DNA from: Vulcanococcus sp. Clear-D1
GTDB lineage: Bacteria > Cyanobacteriota > Cyanobacteriia > PCC-6307 > Cyanobiaceae
DNA length: 64,000 nucleotides
NCBI RefSeq assembly: GCF_014654725.1
Contig: NZ_JACVZV010000003.1
Location: 1 to 64,000, forward strand
Direction of reading: 5' to 3'
The notes beneath the pieces were generated by a model that ran no database searches, was not told where the DNA came from, and saw nothing but the letters and a program-made list of their open reading frames with translations. Below are positions 1 to 9,538 of this stretch, one piece after another. A program made the translations under genes and the position numbers. Numbering within the stretch: position 1 is the stretch's first letter; each line of letters opens with the position of its first letter.

Positions 1-295
1 GATCACAGAGGGTAATTGTCCCGTGAATCGCTTCGGTTTTCCAGAGCCTCCCTAAGGGGCCTTCAAAGGCTTTGCTCCGACAACATCAAGCGGTGTTGCT
101 GGTATCGAGGCAGATGCCTGTCGACAACCCGTTCCCAACGATTTACTCGCTGACCAGCATAAGTAAGCCTGGTTTGCCAACAGCGGCAGATTGCCTACTC
201 CACTCTTCGCAACTTTTGTCGGTTTGGGCGTCTCTTGCAAGGGTGCTTGGCAGGCCGGTGCTTAGGGTCGTTGGCGAGTGTTTTTACTTCGCTCC
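1..295. other. leader region upstream of leuC, no gene recognised
   Basis: No convincing coding region is visible. Short open frames here have no recognisable motif, and the plus-strand frame reading into base 1 closes near base 56, so the 3' end of an upstream gene cannot be excluded. A small hairpin, CAACATC-AAGC-GGTGTTG (81-98), lies in the middle and has no T-tract. No clear promoter was found. Confidence 0.4.
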
Positions 296-1705
296 TTGAG
301 CAGCGCCACCCTCTACGACAAGGTCTGGGATCTGCATCAGGTGGCCCAGCTGCCCGGCGGTGCCACGCAGCTGTTCATCGGCCTGCACCTGATCCATGAG
401 GTCACCAGTCCCCAGGCTTTCGCGGCCCTGCGGGATCTGGGCTTGAGCGTGCGCCACCCCGAGCGCACCGTGGCCACCGTCGACCACATCGTGCCCACCA
501 CTTCTCAGGCGCGGCCCTTTGCCGATCCACTGGCGGAGGAGATGCTCGCCACGCTTGAGGCCAACTGCGCTGAGCACGGCATCACCCTGCATGGCCTCGG
601 CAGTGGCCGTCAGGGCATCGTGCACGTGATCGCTCCCGAGCTAGGCCTCACCCAGCCGGGCATGACCGTCGCCTGCGGCGACTCCCACACCTCCACCCAC
701 GGTGCCTTTGGTGCGATCGCCTTCGGCATCGGCACCAGCCAGGTGCGCGACGTGCTCGCCAGCCAGAGCCTGGCCATGGGCAAGCTCAAGGTGCGCCGCA
801 TCTGGGTGGATGGCCAGCTGCAGAGCGGCGTCTACGCCAAGGATTTGGTGCTGCATGTGATCCGCACCCTCGGCGTGAAGGGCGGTGTGGGTTACGCCTA
901 TGAATTCGCCGGCCCGGCGATCGAGGCGCTCTCGATGGAAGAGCGCATGACCCTCTGCAACATGGCGATCGAGGGCGGCGCCCGCTGCGGCTACGTGAAT
1001 CCCGATCAGGTCACCTTCGATTACCTGAAGGGCCGGCCCTTTGCCCCCGCCGGTGCGGCCTGGGATCAGGCGGTGGCCTGGTGGAGCAGCCTGGCCAGCG
1101 GCGTAGATGCGTCGTTCGACGACGAGGTGCGCTTCGATGCCGCCGCCATCGCTCCCACCATCACCTGGGGCATTACCCCGGGCCAGGGCATCGGCGTGGA
1201 TGAAACCGTGCCCACCCTGGAGCAAACCGAGCCCGACGAGCGGCCCCTGGCTGAAGAGGCCTATCGCTACATGGATCTGCAGCCCGGCACCCCGATCGCC
1301 GGTACCCCGGTGGATGTGTGCTTCATCGGCAGCTGCACCAACGGGCGCCTCAGCGATTTGCAGGCCGCGGCGGCCGTGGCCAAAGGTCGCAAGGTGGCAC
1401 CCGGGATCAAGGCCTTTGTGGTGCCGGGCAGCGAGCAGGTGGCCGCAGCGGCCGAAGCTGAAGGCCTCGACAAGGTGTTTGTGGAAGCAGGTTTTGAGTG
1501 GCGCGAGCCCGGCTGCTCGATGTGCCTGGCGATGAACCCCGATCGCCTGGAGGGCCGCCAGATCAGCGCCAGCTCCAGCAACCGCAACTTCAAGGGCCGC
1601 CAGGGTTCGGCCAGTGGCCGAACCCTCTTGATGAGCCCCGCGATGGTGGCTGCCGCCGCCATCAACGGCCGCGTGAGCGACGTTCGCACCCTCCTCAACG
1701 CCTGA
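296..1705 (+). CDS. leuC: 3-isopropylmalate dehydratase large subunit
   Basis: Isomerises 2-isopropylmalate to 3-isopropylmalate in leucine synthesis, working with the LeuD small subunit. It belongs to the aconitase superfamily. The three [4Fe-4S] cysteines are visible: Cys347 in GSCTNGR and Cys407/Cys410 in [19 protein letters not shown] is also typical. Length (469 aa) is normal. I chose the TTG at 296, which gives the conserved beginning [13 protein letters not shown]; a GTG at 278 would add six unconserved residues. The gene ends 4 bases before leuD, so the two subunits are almost certainly co-transcribed and translationally linked. Confidence 0.95.
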   Translation: MSSATLYDKVWDLHQVAQLPGGATQLFIGLHLIHEVTSPQAFAALRDLGLSVRHPERTVATVDHIVPTTSQARPFADPLAEEMLATLEANCAEHGITLHGLGSGRQGIVHVIAPELGLTQPGMTVACGDSHTSTHGAFGAIAFGIGTSQVRDVLASQSLAMGKLKVRRIWVDGQLQSGVYAKDLVLHVIRTLGVKGGVGYAYEFAGPAIEALSMEERMTLCNMAIEGGARCGYVNPDQVTFDYLKGRPFAPAGAAWDQAVAWWSSLASGVDASFDDEVRFDAAAIAPTITWGITPGQGIGVDETVPTLEQTEPDERPLAEEAYRYMDLQPGTPIAGTPVDVCFIGSCTNGRLSDLQAAAAVAKGRKVAPGIKAFVVPGSEQVAAAAEAEGLDKVFVEAGFEWREPGCSMCLAMNPDRLEGRQISASSSNRNFKGRQGSASGRTLLMSPAMVAAAAINGRVSDVRTLLNA

Positions 1706-1709
1706 TCCG

Positions 1710-2345
1710 ATGACCACCTCCACACCGTTCCCCTCCGGTCCGATCCGCAGCGTCAGCGGCACCACCGTGGTGGTGCGCGGCGATGACATCGACACCGATC
1801 GGATCATCCCGGCCCGTTTCCTCAAATGCGTCACCTTCGATGCGCTGGGTCCTGCAGCCTTCGCCGATGACCGCGCTGAGCTGGCGGGCAGTGATGCCGG
1901 CCCCCACCCATTTGATCGCCCGGAGCATCAGGGCGCTTCGATCCTGCTGGTGAACCGCAACTTCGGTTGTGGCTCGAGCCGTGAGCACGCGCCTCAGGCA
2001 CTGATGCGCTGGGGCATCCGCGCGGTGGTGGGCGAGAGTTTTGCGGAGATCTTCTACGGCAACTGCCTGGCGCTCGGAATCCCCTGCCTGGTGGCTGACC
2101 ACGACACCATGCTGGCGATTCAGGCCGCGGCGGAGGCCGATCCGGCCGCCAGCGTTGCGGTGGATGTGGCGGAGGCGCGGCTCAGCTGCGGCGATCAGAG
2201 CTGGCAGCTCGATCTGGCCGCTGGTCCGCGCCAGATGCTGGCCACCGGTCAGTGGGATGCCACTGGTCAGCTGCTGGCCAACGCCGAAGCGCTGGCTGCG
2301 ACGACTGCGCGCCTCCCCTATCTGAACGCGTTCAGCGTCGCTTGA
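1710..2345 (+). CDS. leuD: 3-isopropylmalate dehydratase small subunit
   Basis: Swivelling-domain partner of LeuC in leucine biosynthesis. The motif NFGCGSSREHAPQAL is the family signature and lies about residues 75-90. The early DDIDTDRIIPARF stretch is also diagnostic. It is 211 aa, which is normal for the small subunit, and starts with ATG 4 bases after the leuC stop. The next plus-strand gene begins about 70 bases later and is functionally unrelated. Confidence 0.95.
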   Translation: MTTSTPFPSGPIRSVSGTTVVVRGDDIDTDRIIPARFLKCVTFDALGPAAFADDRAELAGSDAGPHPFDRPEHQGASILLVNRNFGCGSSREHAPQALMRWGIRAVVGESFAEIFYGNCLALGIPCLVADHDTMLAIQAAAEADPAASVAVDVAEARLSCGDQSWQLDLAAGPRQMLATGQWDATGQLLANAEALAATTARLPYLNAFSVA

Positions 2346-2418
2346 GCCTGCTGGCACCGCCAGTCGTGGCGGCCACTCGCGCAAGTGTCTATCAAGGAGA
2401 GAGGACGGTCCGTGGCCG

Positions 2419-2913
2419 ATGCGCTTCCTCTCTTCTGTTCAGCCGGCCCTAGCGGCCCTTCTCCTGATCGCCCCGGCGGCCGTGGCGGCGGCTCAGCCCC
2501 TGGTTGTTGAGCCCTACCGCTCTCCTGCGACGCAGGGCTCTCCACCCTGGCCCCAGTGCCGTGGTTGTGACCTGCGCGGTGCCGATCTCAGCGGCTTGCT
2601 GCTCAATGGCCTTGATCTGCGGGAGGCGGATCTGCGCGGTGCTGATTTGCGCGGCAGCAACCTGGAGGGTGCGGATCTCAGTGGTGCTGATCTGCGCGGC
2701 GCACTGCTGCAGCAGAGCTGGCTGAGCAACGCCGATCTCAGTGATGTGGATCTGCGCCAGGCCAATTTGCGCGATGCCGTGTTGATTCAGGCCCTGACCC
2801 CTGGTGTGCAACTCGAGGGCGCTGTGTTGATCGGTGCCGACTTCACCGGCAGTGATCTGATGATTGGCGGCGAGGAGGCTGGCCCTGATCCGCTTCCCCC
2901 GCTGCGCCCCTAG
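2419..2913 (+). CDS. secreted pentapeptide-repeat protein
   Basis: A 164-residue protein with an N-terminal signal peptide (hydrophobic run about residues 8-25, likely cleaved after AVAAAQ). It is followed by a PQCRGC pair of cysteines and then roughly twelve pentapeptide repeats of the A(D/N)LRG type (about residues 48-140), predicted to form a right-handed quadrilateral beta-helix. Such proteins are abundant in the cyanobacterial periplasm and lumen and mostly have no known function. A purine-rich stretch (aaggagagagg, 2394-2404) lies about 14 bases upstream of the ATG, farther than usual for a ribosome site. The gene ends tail-to-tail with the LptD-like gene, overlapping it by 4 bases. Confidence 0.8.
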   Translation: MRFLSSVQPALAALLLIAPAAVAAAQPLVVEPYRSPATQGSPPWPQCRGCDLRGADLSGLLLNGLDLREADLRGADLRGSNLEGADLSGADLRGALLQQSWLSNADLSDVDLRQANLRDAVLIQALTPGVQLEGAVLIGADFTGSDLMIGGEEAGPDPLPPLRP

Positions 2914-5900
2914 AAGCCGCGGCGTTGAATGGCCTGATCCTGCGCCAGGCCAGGCGGGGTGTAGGGCACGAAGGGCACACCGGTGCCGCGGAAGTTGAAG
3001 TCGTTGAGCTTTACCCGCACGCCGCCGATGCCCTGATAGGGGCTGTAGTAAACGGCCAGCTCATAGGCACGCCGCTGCCAGCGCAGCTCCACGTAGGAAT
3101 CCACCACATCACCGAAGAACTCGGAGTTGGGATCGGTGTTGACGCCGATGCCGCCGCTCAGCATCAGCGGTCCCACCAGCTGCTGGGTGAGCCCCAGGCC
3201 GATGGTGCTGAGATCCACGATGCGATCAAAGCTGAAGGGGCTGACGCCCTGGCGCAGCGTGCCACCGCCGGTCACGGTGAACTGGGTGTAGTCGAAGAAG
3301 TTGTTCTGCAGGTGTCCCAGCGTGAGGGTGGGGCCGCCGCTGATGCTGAAGGCCTGCTGACTGGTCCCATCGCCGTAATAGGCTAGGTTCATGTTCAGGT
3401 TGGTGTTGATGGCCAGGCCTGGCACGATCGGCGTGGAGCTGAAGCGCGTGGCCAGTTCCGTTTCGGGATTGAGTGGTTTGCCGGTCCAGAGCGGCAGCCG
3501 GCTGTTGATCGAGCCGTAGACGTTGGCTCGCCACAGATCCGCCAAGTTCACGGAGTTGAACTCAGTTCCCTGGAAGTTGCCGAAGCCAGCGCGCCAGAAC
3601 ATCGTGTTGGTGAGTTTGCCCAGGTTGGGGAGATCGCGGGTTTGCTCTAGCGAAGCCCCCAGAGCGGAATACACGTCCTGCTCACCGAGGGAGCCGTTCC
3701 ACACCCGATAGCGATAGGCCCCGAAGCCACGGGCCGTGGTGCGGCCGATCACCGGCAACCGGAAAGAGCGGCTGATATCCCCCCAGCTGCGGGTGCCATT
3801 GGCGAAGTTGCTTGGATCAAATGTGGAGAAATCACCCACCACATCGATCTTGAGCCCGAGCACGCGCGTGTCGAAGCGCGCCAGCAGGCCGAACAGATCG
3901 CCGATGCGGGTGGGTTGGCTCTGGGGAGAGCTGCCGATTGGCAGGCCCGGCAACACATAGCTGCTGGTGGTGCCATCGAGGGCCCGGCGCACCATGAACT
4001 GGGGCTGCAGATTGAGGGTGCCGCGCTTGCCCACTTCCAGTGGCTTGAGGTTGTAGCCGAGGTAGAAGCCATCTCGATCTTCTGAATCCACCGCCATCAC
4101 CCAGCGGTTTTCCACTTCGCGGTCTTTCTCGAAGCGCTGGTTGCGTTGCAGCGCAATCGGCAGGCGATCTTCCAGGATCAGTTGATTGCTCTTGGCCTGA
4201 ATCACCAGATCGCCATTGGGCTCCTGGCGTGCCACCACACCACTGGCATCCACCCACGACTGCGCCGGTGTGTAGGGGTCATTGGTGAAGGCAGCTCGAT
4301 CGGCCCGCCAGCCGTCGGGGGTCACGCTCAGCCGGTTGGCCTGGATCCGCCAGCGGCTGATGGTGCCGCTCACGAACTTATTGCCAATCTCAGTGTTGAG
4401 TGGTTGAAGCTGTTGTGGGCGAACTTGTCCGTAGGTCACTTCTGCTTCCGTGATGAGATCAGCATCAGGATCCACACCTGCTCTTCGTTCAACGGAGAGG
4501 CTCTGCTGGAACTGCAGGTCACTCACCCGCTGATCGACCGCTGCGGCAATCGCCTTGTGCCGCAGTGCTTCCTGCCGCCCCGGGCTGAGCGCGCTGGAGC
4601 GGCTCCCAGCGTTGGGCACGTCCAGCGGCGTTCCTGTGGCTTGCTGGGCTGAACCGAGGGCCACCTGATTGAGCTGATCGCTCAATGGTTTGGATTGCGG
4701 CTGCCCCCCGCCCGGGCAGCCAGCCGGTGGCTGCATCGCCACGCTGAACCGTGGCGACGGGCTGCTGCCGAAGCGATAGCGCATGCCCACCAGGTAGGCG
4801 TTGCTGCCTTCGCTCACCCCGCTGTAGGTGCCGTAGGCGCCCGATCGGTGGTGGATGCGGCCCACCAACGACCATTCCGGCCGGATCAGGGCCTCTACCT
4901 CAAAGCCGAGGTAGTTCAGAAACGTGGTGTAGTTCTCGCGGAACGTTTTCTCGTAATTGCTGACGTTGGTGTTGAGGCTCACGCCCTCAAAGAACGCCAG
5001 GCTCAGCCAGGGCTGCAGCCAGGCCCGCACCCCGAAGCTCCAGGTGAACTCGCCGAAGGTTTGGGCTGGTGTGTTGGCGTAGGGAACCTTTTGGTTGAAT
5101 TCACCGCCCTGTTGTTCGTAGGCGTGGTGCAGCAGGGCGTTGGAATCGAATTCCAGAGCCAGGGGGCCGGCGCGCAGCAGGCGCTTGTTCAGGCCTGCAC
5201 CCCAGAGGTATTCCGGCCGCATGCGGCCGTTGAACAAAAAGGTGTCGCCGAAGTTGGCGCTGATCATCTGGCCGCCCCAGACGGTGGCGGCCCATGGGTA
5301 GGGGCGCCAGTTCGGCACCGGGGGAAGCGGCGGCGGGCAAGCCATCGTCTGGGCCTGCGGTGATAGGGCCACCGGAGGCATTTGCCAGGCATCAGCCGGA
5401 ATGGCTTCCGGAAGGCCGGAGGGGAGGTTGAGCGCTGCGCTCTCCCCGTTGAGCGGTGTTGCACTCAGCTCATCCGCCACCCGCGCATCGGGATCCGGCA
5501 GCGGTTCAGCGTCGAAGCTCACATCGGCATCGAACGGTGGCGCCGACGCTGACCAGTAGCTCAGCGGGAGGAGCGGGGCTGCGGGTGTCTCGCTTGGGTT
5601 GAGATCGAGGGCGGCGCTGTCGAGATCGACAACGCCGTAGACCTCGTCGATCTCACCGCTGTTTTCGATCAGGCTGTAGCGGAGCTTGCTCGCCTGCAGG
5701 TATTGATTGCCGCGTTGGAAGCGAACCCGGCCACTGGCGTAGATCGTGCGGGTGGCGCTTTCGTATTCGATCCGATCCGCCAACAGGCGGCCGCCGGCCA
5801 GGATTACCTTCACGTTGCCAACCGCCACAAACCGATTGGCCAGTAGGTCGAAACCCTGGCTGTCGGCGCTGAGGTCGATGTCGATGGGTGGCTTCTGCGC

Positions 5901-6071
5901 CGGAGTGGCCTCAATCAGGCCAGCAGCAGACGATGGGCGAGCTGGCTGGTCGGAGGCCGCAGGCGCCGCGGGTGATGGCTGCTGCTCGGCTGCAACAGCG
6001 TGACCACCGATCAGAACCGATGCCGATCCCAGCACCGCAATCAAACGGCGGACGCGTTGCGGGACAGGCAC
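2910..6071 (-). CDS. LptD/OstA-like outer membrane protein (DUF3769) with an extra internal barrel-like region
   Basis: This 1053-aa protein has a signal peptide (about 1-28) and an LptA/OstA-like beta-jellyroll region (about 62-150, with VGNVKVILAGGRLLADRIEY). A long middle region precedes a second OstA-like part (about 545-640) and a C-terminal stretch of alternating hydrophobic strands expected to form the LptD barrel. It probably inserts LPS or related glycolipid into the outer leaflet of the outer membrane. Residues about 255-436 look unlike LptD: they resemble a small outer-membrane barrel ending with RIHHRSGAYG and GSNAYLVGMRYRF, reminiscent of PagL lipid A deacylase. psbI lies 71 bases upstream on the same strand. 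The DUF3769 assignment is firm; the nested-domain idea is inference. Confidence 0.8.
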   Translation of the reverse strand: MPVPQRVRRLIAVLGSASVLIGGHAVAAEQQPSPAAPAASDQPARPSSAAGLIEATPAQKPPIDIDLSADSQGFDLLANRFVAVGNVKVILAGGRLLADRIEYESATRTIYASGRVRFQRGNQYLQASKLRYSLIENSGEIDEVYGVVDLDSAALDLNPSETPAAPLLPLSYWSASAPPFDADVSFDAEPLPDPDARVADELSATPLNGESAALNLPSGLPEAIPADAWQMPPVALSPQAQTMACPPPLPPVPNWRPYPWAATVWGGQMISANFGDTFLFNGRMRPEYLWGAGLNKRLLRAGPLALEFDSNALLHHAYEQQGGEFNQKVPYANTPAQTFGEFTWSFGVRAWLQPWLSLAFFEGVSLNTNVSNYEKTFRENYTTFLNYLGFEVEALIRPEWSLVGRIHHRSGAYGTYSGVSEGSNAYLVGMRYRFGSSPSPRFSVAMQPPAGCPGGGQPQSKPLSDQLNQVALGSAQQATGTPLDVPNAGSRSSALSPGRQEALRHKAIAAAVDQRVSDLQFQQSLSVERRAGVDPDADLITEAEVTYGQVRPQQLQPLNTEIGNKFVSGTISRWRIQANRLSVTPDGWRADRAAFTNDPYTPAQSWVDASGVVARQEPNGDLVIQAKSNQLILEDRLPIALQRNQRFEKDREVENRWVMAVDSEDRDGFYLGYNLKPLEVGKRGTLNLQPQFMVRRALDGTTSSYVLPGLPIGSSPQSQPTRIGDLFGLLARFDTRVLGLKIDVVGDFSTFDPSNFANGTRSWGDISRSFRLPVIGRTTARGFGAYRYRVWNGSLGEQDVYSALGASLEQTRDLPNLGKLTNTMFWRAGFGNFQGTEFNSVNLADLWRANVYGSINSRLPLWTGKPLNPETELATRFSSTPIVPGLAINTNLNMNLAYYGDGTSQQAFSISGGPTLTLGHLQNNFFDYTQFTVTGGGTLRQGVSPFSFDRIVDLSTIGLGLTQQLVGPLMLSGGIGVNTDPNSEFFGDVVDSYVELRWQRRAYELAVYYSPYQGIGGVRVKLNDFNFRGTGVPFVPYTPPGLAQDQAIQRRGF

Positions 6072-6142
6072 CGAAGGGAATTAAGAGGGCGTGATCCTGA
6101 CACGCCTGCGGCCGGAGCGCCGATCAGGCTCCTGAGGGCGGA

Positions 6143-6262
6143 TCACTCCTCCAGGTCTTTACGGCTGGGGGTGCGGCTGGGATCGCTGGCCAAGAAGCCG
6201 AACACGAAGATCCCGATGAAGAAAAAGACGACGGAGTAAACCGAGATCTTGAGGGCGAGCAT
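6143..6262 (-). CDS. psbI: photosystem II reaction centre protein I
   Basis: A 39-residue single-span protein beginning [20 protein letters not shown] and ending with the conserved [14 protein letters not shown]. This is an end-to-end match to the PsbI family, which sits next to D1 in the PSII core and helps early assembly. It starts with ATG at 6262. The LptD-like gene follows 71 bases downstream on the same strand, and the divergent GH38 gene starts about 100 bases away. Confidence 0.97.
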   Translation of the reverse strand: MLALKISVYSVVFFFIGIFVFGFLASDPSRTPSRKDLEE

Positions 6263-6362
6263 TGGTTCTGTCCGGCGGTGACAGGGAGTAACGGGCGCCA
6301 AGTGGGCCCTGAGTGACCCTGCGGCAGCTGCATCATCCTATGGGTCGTGATCGCGTTGACCG

Positions 6363-9300
6363 ATGCCGGAGGGCCCAGACAGCGCTGTTCGCTCCTGGAT
6401 TGAAACGTTTCAGGCCCAATCCAGGCTGGATCTCAGGCCGCTCTGGCGGCGCGCAACCCCATCGGGCGGGAGCGATGTGGCGTTGTTGGATCCCTGGGGA
6501 GCCCGTTGTCGCCCCGATTGGCATGCCCGCGGTCTGGTGATCTGGCCCCGCGGTGGGCAGTGGCTGCAGTTGGAATTGGAACTGCTCTGCCCGCCGGCCT
6601 GGCAGCAGCGCCAGCAGGGCGATCGCCTGGCGCGTCTGGTGCTGCGCTGGTGGGCCGATGCCGTGGAGCTGCGGGTGGATGGCGAGCGGGTGCATCAGGG
6701 CGATCTGTTCGATACCGCCTGCCGTTGGCCCCTGCCGGCGGCTTGGTGGAGCGGGCAGCCGCTGCAGCTGGAGTTGCGTCTGCGCTCCCCCCTCCATGAC
6801 GACGGTGCACTGATCGCCAGTGCGGTGGAGCAGGAGCCCCTCGATCCGGCAGACCCCACCGGTGTGCTGGTGGCGCCGCGGCTGGCCCTTGCGGCCCAGC
6901 GCCTGCCGGCGGATGCCCAACCGGGACTGCTTCAACAGCTCCAAGCTTTGGATCCTGTCGATCCCGCTGCTGCTGCTGCGGCTGCTGCGCTGGAGCCCTG
7001 GCTGCGGCAGCAGGTTCAGATCCATCCGCCCAATGCGGTGCAGGTGCTCGGCCATGCCCACCTGGATCTGGCCTGGCTCTGGCCGGTGGCGGATACCTGG
7101 CAGGCGGCAGTGCGCACCTTTGAATCGGCGTTGGCGCTGATGGAGCGCTTCCCGCAGCTGCATTTCGCCCACTCCACCCCGGCGCTGTACGCCTGGATCG
7201 AGCAGCACCGACCAGCCTTGTTCGCTCGGCTGCGAGCGGCGATGCAGGCCGGGCGTTTTGAGCCGATCAACGGCCCCTGGGTGGAGAGCGATTGCGTGCT
7301 GATCGGCACCGCCTCGTTGCTGCAGCAATTCGCCCTGGGCCAGGCCTACAGCCGCACCCGTTTCCCTGAGTGGGAGCACAACCTCTGCTGGCTGCCCGAC
7401 AGCTTTGGCTTCAGCGCCGGGCTGCCGGCGGTGGCCCGCAGCACCGGGGTGGAATGGTTCTGCACCCACAAGCTCGCTTGGAACAGCGGCCAGCCTTTCC
7501 CCCACCGCCTCTTCCGCTGGCGCAGCCGCTGCGGCAGTGAGCTGTTGGCACTGGCCACCGCGCCGATCGGCACCGACGGTGATCCGCTGGCGATCGACGC
7601 CTACAGCCGCGCCTGGCAGGCCGCCACAGGGGTGGAGCAGGCCCTGTGGCTGCCCGGCGTGGGCGATCACGGCGGCGGGCCCACCGCCGAGATGCTCGAG
7701 CAGCTCCAGCTCTGGCAGCAGCAACCCTTGGCCTGCCCCCAGACCCACGGCAGCCTGCGCCAGTACCTGGCGGGGTTGAAGCCGCTGGCACCGCAGCTGC
7801 CGGTGTGGCGCGATGAGCTCTATCTGGAGTTGCATCGCGGCTGTGCCACCAGCCGGCCGGATCAGAAGCGCCATAACCGCAGCCTGGAGCGACTGCTGCG
7901 GCAGGCGGATCTGGCTCTGGCGCTGCAGCACCTGTTCGCTGCGCAGGGGGCACCCGTGGCACCCGCCGACTGGCGGCCTCTGCTGTTTCAGCAGTTTCAC
8001 GACATCCTTCCCGGCACCTCCATCCCGGAGGTGTTCGAGCAGGCCGAACCCCAGTGGCGTGCCGCCCGGCGGCAGGCGCGTCGTTGCCGCGATCAGGCGT
8101 TGCAGGCTCTGCTTCCCGAGCACAACGGCTGGTGGTTGGCCCAATTGCAGCTGCAGGCTGCCGGGCCCTGCACCCTGCGCCTGCCAGCGGGGGTCTGGCG
8201 ATTGAGCGATGCCGAGGCCGCCCTGCCCCAGCAGCCGGCCCCAGGAGGCGGCACCTGGGTGCAGCTCGCCCTGCCGGCCGGTGTGGCAGCAGTGCCCTTG
8301 GAGCGGGGGCCGAGCGAGGCAGTGCTGGCGCTGGAGCCGGCTGAGCTGCAGCATCCGGTGGCTCTTCACACCAGCGAGCAGGGCTGGCAGCTCAGCAATG
8401 GGCTTGTGCGGGCACAGTTCGGCCCTGCTGGCCTGGAGCAGCTCTGGGGGGCGGATGGTGTGCCGCAGTTGGCGGGGCCGTTGGCCTGGTGCCGCTGGAA
8501 CGACCACGGTGAGTTTTGGGATGCCTGGGATCTCGCCGCGGATTACCGCCAGCACCCGCTGCCGCTGCAATGGCAGAGCGGCCCCGATCTGGCGGAGCAG
8601 GGGCCGCTGTGTACGCGGTTGGTCTGGCGCGGCCGTTGCGGCAGCAGTCGGCTGCGCCTCGATGTGCAGCTGCGCGCGGCATCGCCCTGGCTGGAGCTTG
8701 TGCTGCAAGTGGATTGGCGTCAGCGCCATGAGCTGCTTCGCTTGGAGCTGCCCCTCGCGCAACCGGCTTGCCGCTACGCGGCTGACACGCCCGGCGGCGT
8801 GATCGAGCGCCCCGCTGCTGCCGTGAATGGCCGCGAGCAGGCCCGCTGGGAAGTGCCTGCCATCAGTTGGCTTGCCTCGCAGGCGGAGGCCGGTGGCGGT
8901 CTGGCCGTGCTGCTGGATGGTCCCCAAGGGGTGTCGGCGGAGCGTGAGCGCCTGGGGGTCTCGCTGCTGCGGGCACCCACCTGGCCAGATCCTTCAGCGG
9001 ATCAAGGTCTGCATCGACTGCGGCTGGCCCTCTCGCCCTGCGCCCAGGGCTGGCGCCAGCAGGCGGTGCCCCAGCAGGCCCAGCGCTTCCGGGAGCCTGT
9101 CTGGTTGCGCCCTGCTTCGGGTGGTGACGCGCCCGGGGGATGGCCGGATTTGGATCTGGGCTCTGAGGCACTGCAGATCGTGCAGCTGCAACCGCTGGAG
9201 CAACCCGGAACGGCGCGGCTGACGTTGCAAAACCTCAGCCCGCAGCGCCAACAGCTGCGCTGGCCTGAGGGTTGGAGCGCCCGCCGCGAGCTGGCTCCTG

Positions 9301-9410
9301 AGCCAGTGGCCTCCACAGCGTCTGCAGGAGCGGCCGATCGGCTGCTGCCCTGGCAGCTCGGCAGTTGGCTGGTGAGCTGTGGGAGTGGCCCTCTTGATCA
9401 GTCGTCGTGA
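6363..9410 (+). CDS. glycoside hydrolase family 38 alpha-mannosidase
   Basis: A 1015-aa class II alpha-mannosidase. The catalytic domain shows the zinc-binding motif GHAHLDLAW (His231, Asp235). The nucleophile is in WLPDSFGFS (Asp346). Further ligand/active-site histidines are seen in CTHKLAW and GVGDHGGGPT. A middle helical part (RRLLRQADLAL region) and a long C-terminal beta-rich domain follow. There is no signal peptide, so it should be cytoplasmic and act on alpha-mannosides or recycled glycans. It lies between psbI and psbN, and its last 13 bases overlap the 3' end of psbN on the other strand. The physiological substrate is unknown. Confidence 0.88.
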   Translation: MPEGPDSAVRSWIETFQAQSRLDLRPLWRRATPSGGSDVALLDPWGARCRPDWHARGLVIWPRGGQWLQLELELLCPPAWQQRQQGDRLARLVLRWWADAVELRVDGERVHQGDLFDTACRWPLPAAWWSGQPLQLELRLRSPLHDDGALIASAVEQEPLDPADPTGVLVAPRLALAAQRLPADAQPGLLQQLQALDPVDPAAAAAAAALEPWLRQQVQIHPPNAVQVLGHAHLDLAWLWPVADTWQAAVRTFESALALMERFPQLHFAHSTPALYAWIEQHRPALFARLRAAMQAGRFEPINGPWVESDCVLIGTASLLQQFALGQAYSRTRFPEWEHNLCWLPDSFGFSAGLPAVARSTGVEWFCTHKLAWNSGQPFPHRLFRWRSRCGSELLALATAPIGTDGDPLAIDAYSRAWQAATGVEQALWLPGVGDHGGGPTAEMLEQLQLWQQQPLACPQTHGSLRQYLAGLKPLAPQLPVWRDELYLELHRGCATSRPDQKRHNRSLERLLRQADLALALQHLFAAQGAPVAPADWRPLLFQQFHDILPGTSIPEVFEQAEPQWRAARRQARRCRDQALQALLPEHNGWWLAQLQLQAAGPCTLRLPAGVWRLSDAEAALPQQPAPGGGTWVQLALPAGVAAVPLERGPSEAVLALEPAELQHPVALHTSEQGWQLSNGLVRAQFGPAGLEQLWGADGVPQLAGPLAWCRWNDHGEFWDAWDLAADYRQHPLPLQWQSGPDLAEQGPLCTRLVWRGRCGSSRLRLDVQLRAASPWLELVLQVDWRQRHELLRLELPLAQPACRYAADTPGGVIERPAAAVNGREQARWEVPAISWLASQAEAGGGLAVLLDGPQGVSAERERLGVSLLRAPTWPDPSADQGLHRLRLALSPCAQGWRQQAVPQQAQRFREPVWLRPASGGDAPGGWPDLDLGSEALQIVQLQPLEQPGTARLTLQNLSPQRQQLRWPEGWSARRELAPEPVASTASAGAADRLLPWQLGSWLVSCGSGPLDQSS

Positions 9411-9538
9411 TCGTCGAACGGATCGGTGAGGCCCTTCGACGGCGGGCCGAAGGCGGTATAGATGCCAAAGCCGGTGAGGCCCAGCAGCACAGCCAGCACG
9501 GCCAGTGCCACCGACATGGCTGGGGACGACGTTTCCAT
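9398..9538 (-). CDS. psbN: PsbN protein
   Basis: A 46-residue single-span protein: [15 protein letters not shown] followed by the conserved [16 protein letters not shown] and an acidic C-terminus DPFDDHDD. PsbN is not a stable PSII subunit but is needed for assembly of the PSII reaction centre. It is divergent from psbH, as in most cyanobacteria and chloroplasts. Its 3' end overlaps the GH38 stop region by 13 bases. Confidence 0.95.
   Translation of the reverse strand: METSSPAMSVALAVLAVLLGLTGFGIYTAFGPPSKGLTDPFDDHDD

Noticed and set aside
72-299. 75-codon frame as a leader peptide or gene upstream of leuC
   Set aside because: No ribosome site, no leucine-codon run and no recognisable motif; it also overlaps the leuC start.
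641-1834. 397-codon open frame antisense to leuC/leuD
   Set aside because: His/Gly/Ala-rich shadow crossing two well-supported genes.
2449-2811. Antisense frame over the pentapeptide gene rich in Ile/Gln
   Set aside because: A reverse-strand echo of the pentapeptide repeats, not a gene.
6000-6239. 79-codon plus-strand frame over psbI
   Set aside because: The minus strand encodes PsbI end to end; the plus frame has no family resemblance.
6333-8927. 864-codon open frame antisense to the GH38 gene
   Set aside because: It is a shadow of the high-GC codon pattern: Gln/Ala/Leu/Pro-rich translation with no motif, while the plus strand encodes an intact GH38 enzyme.
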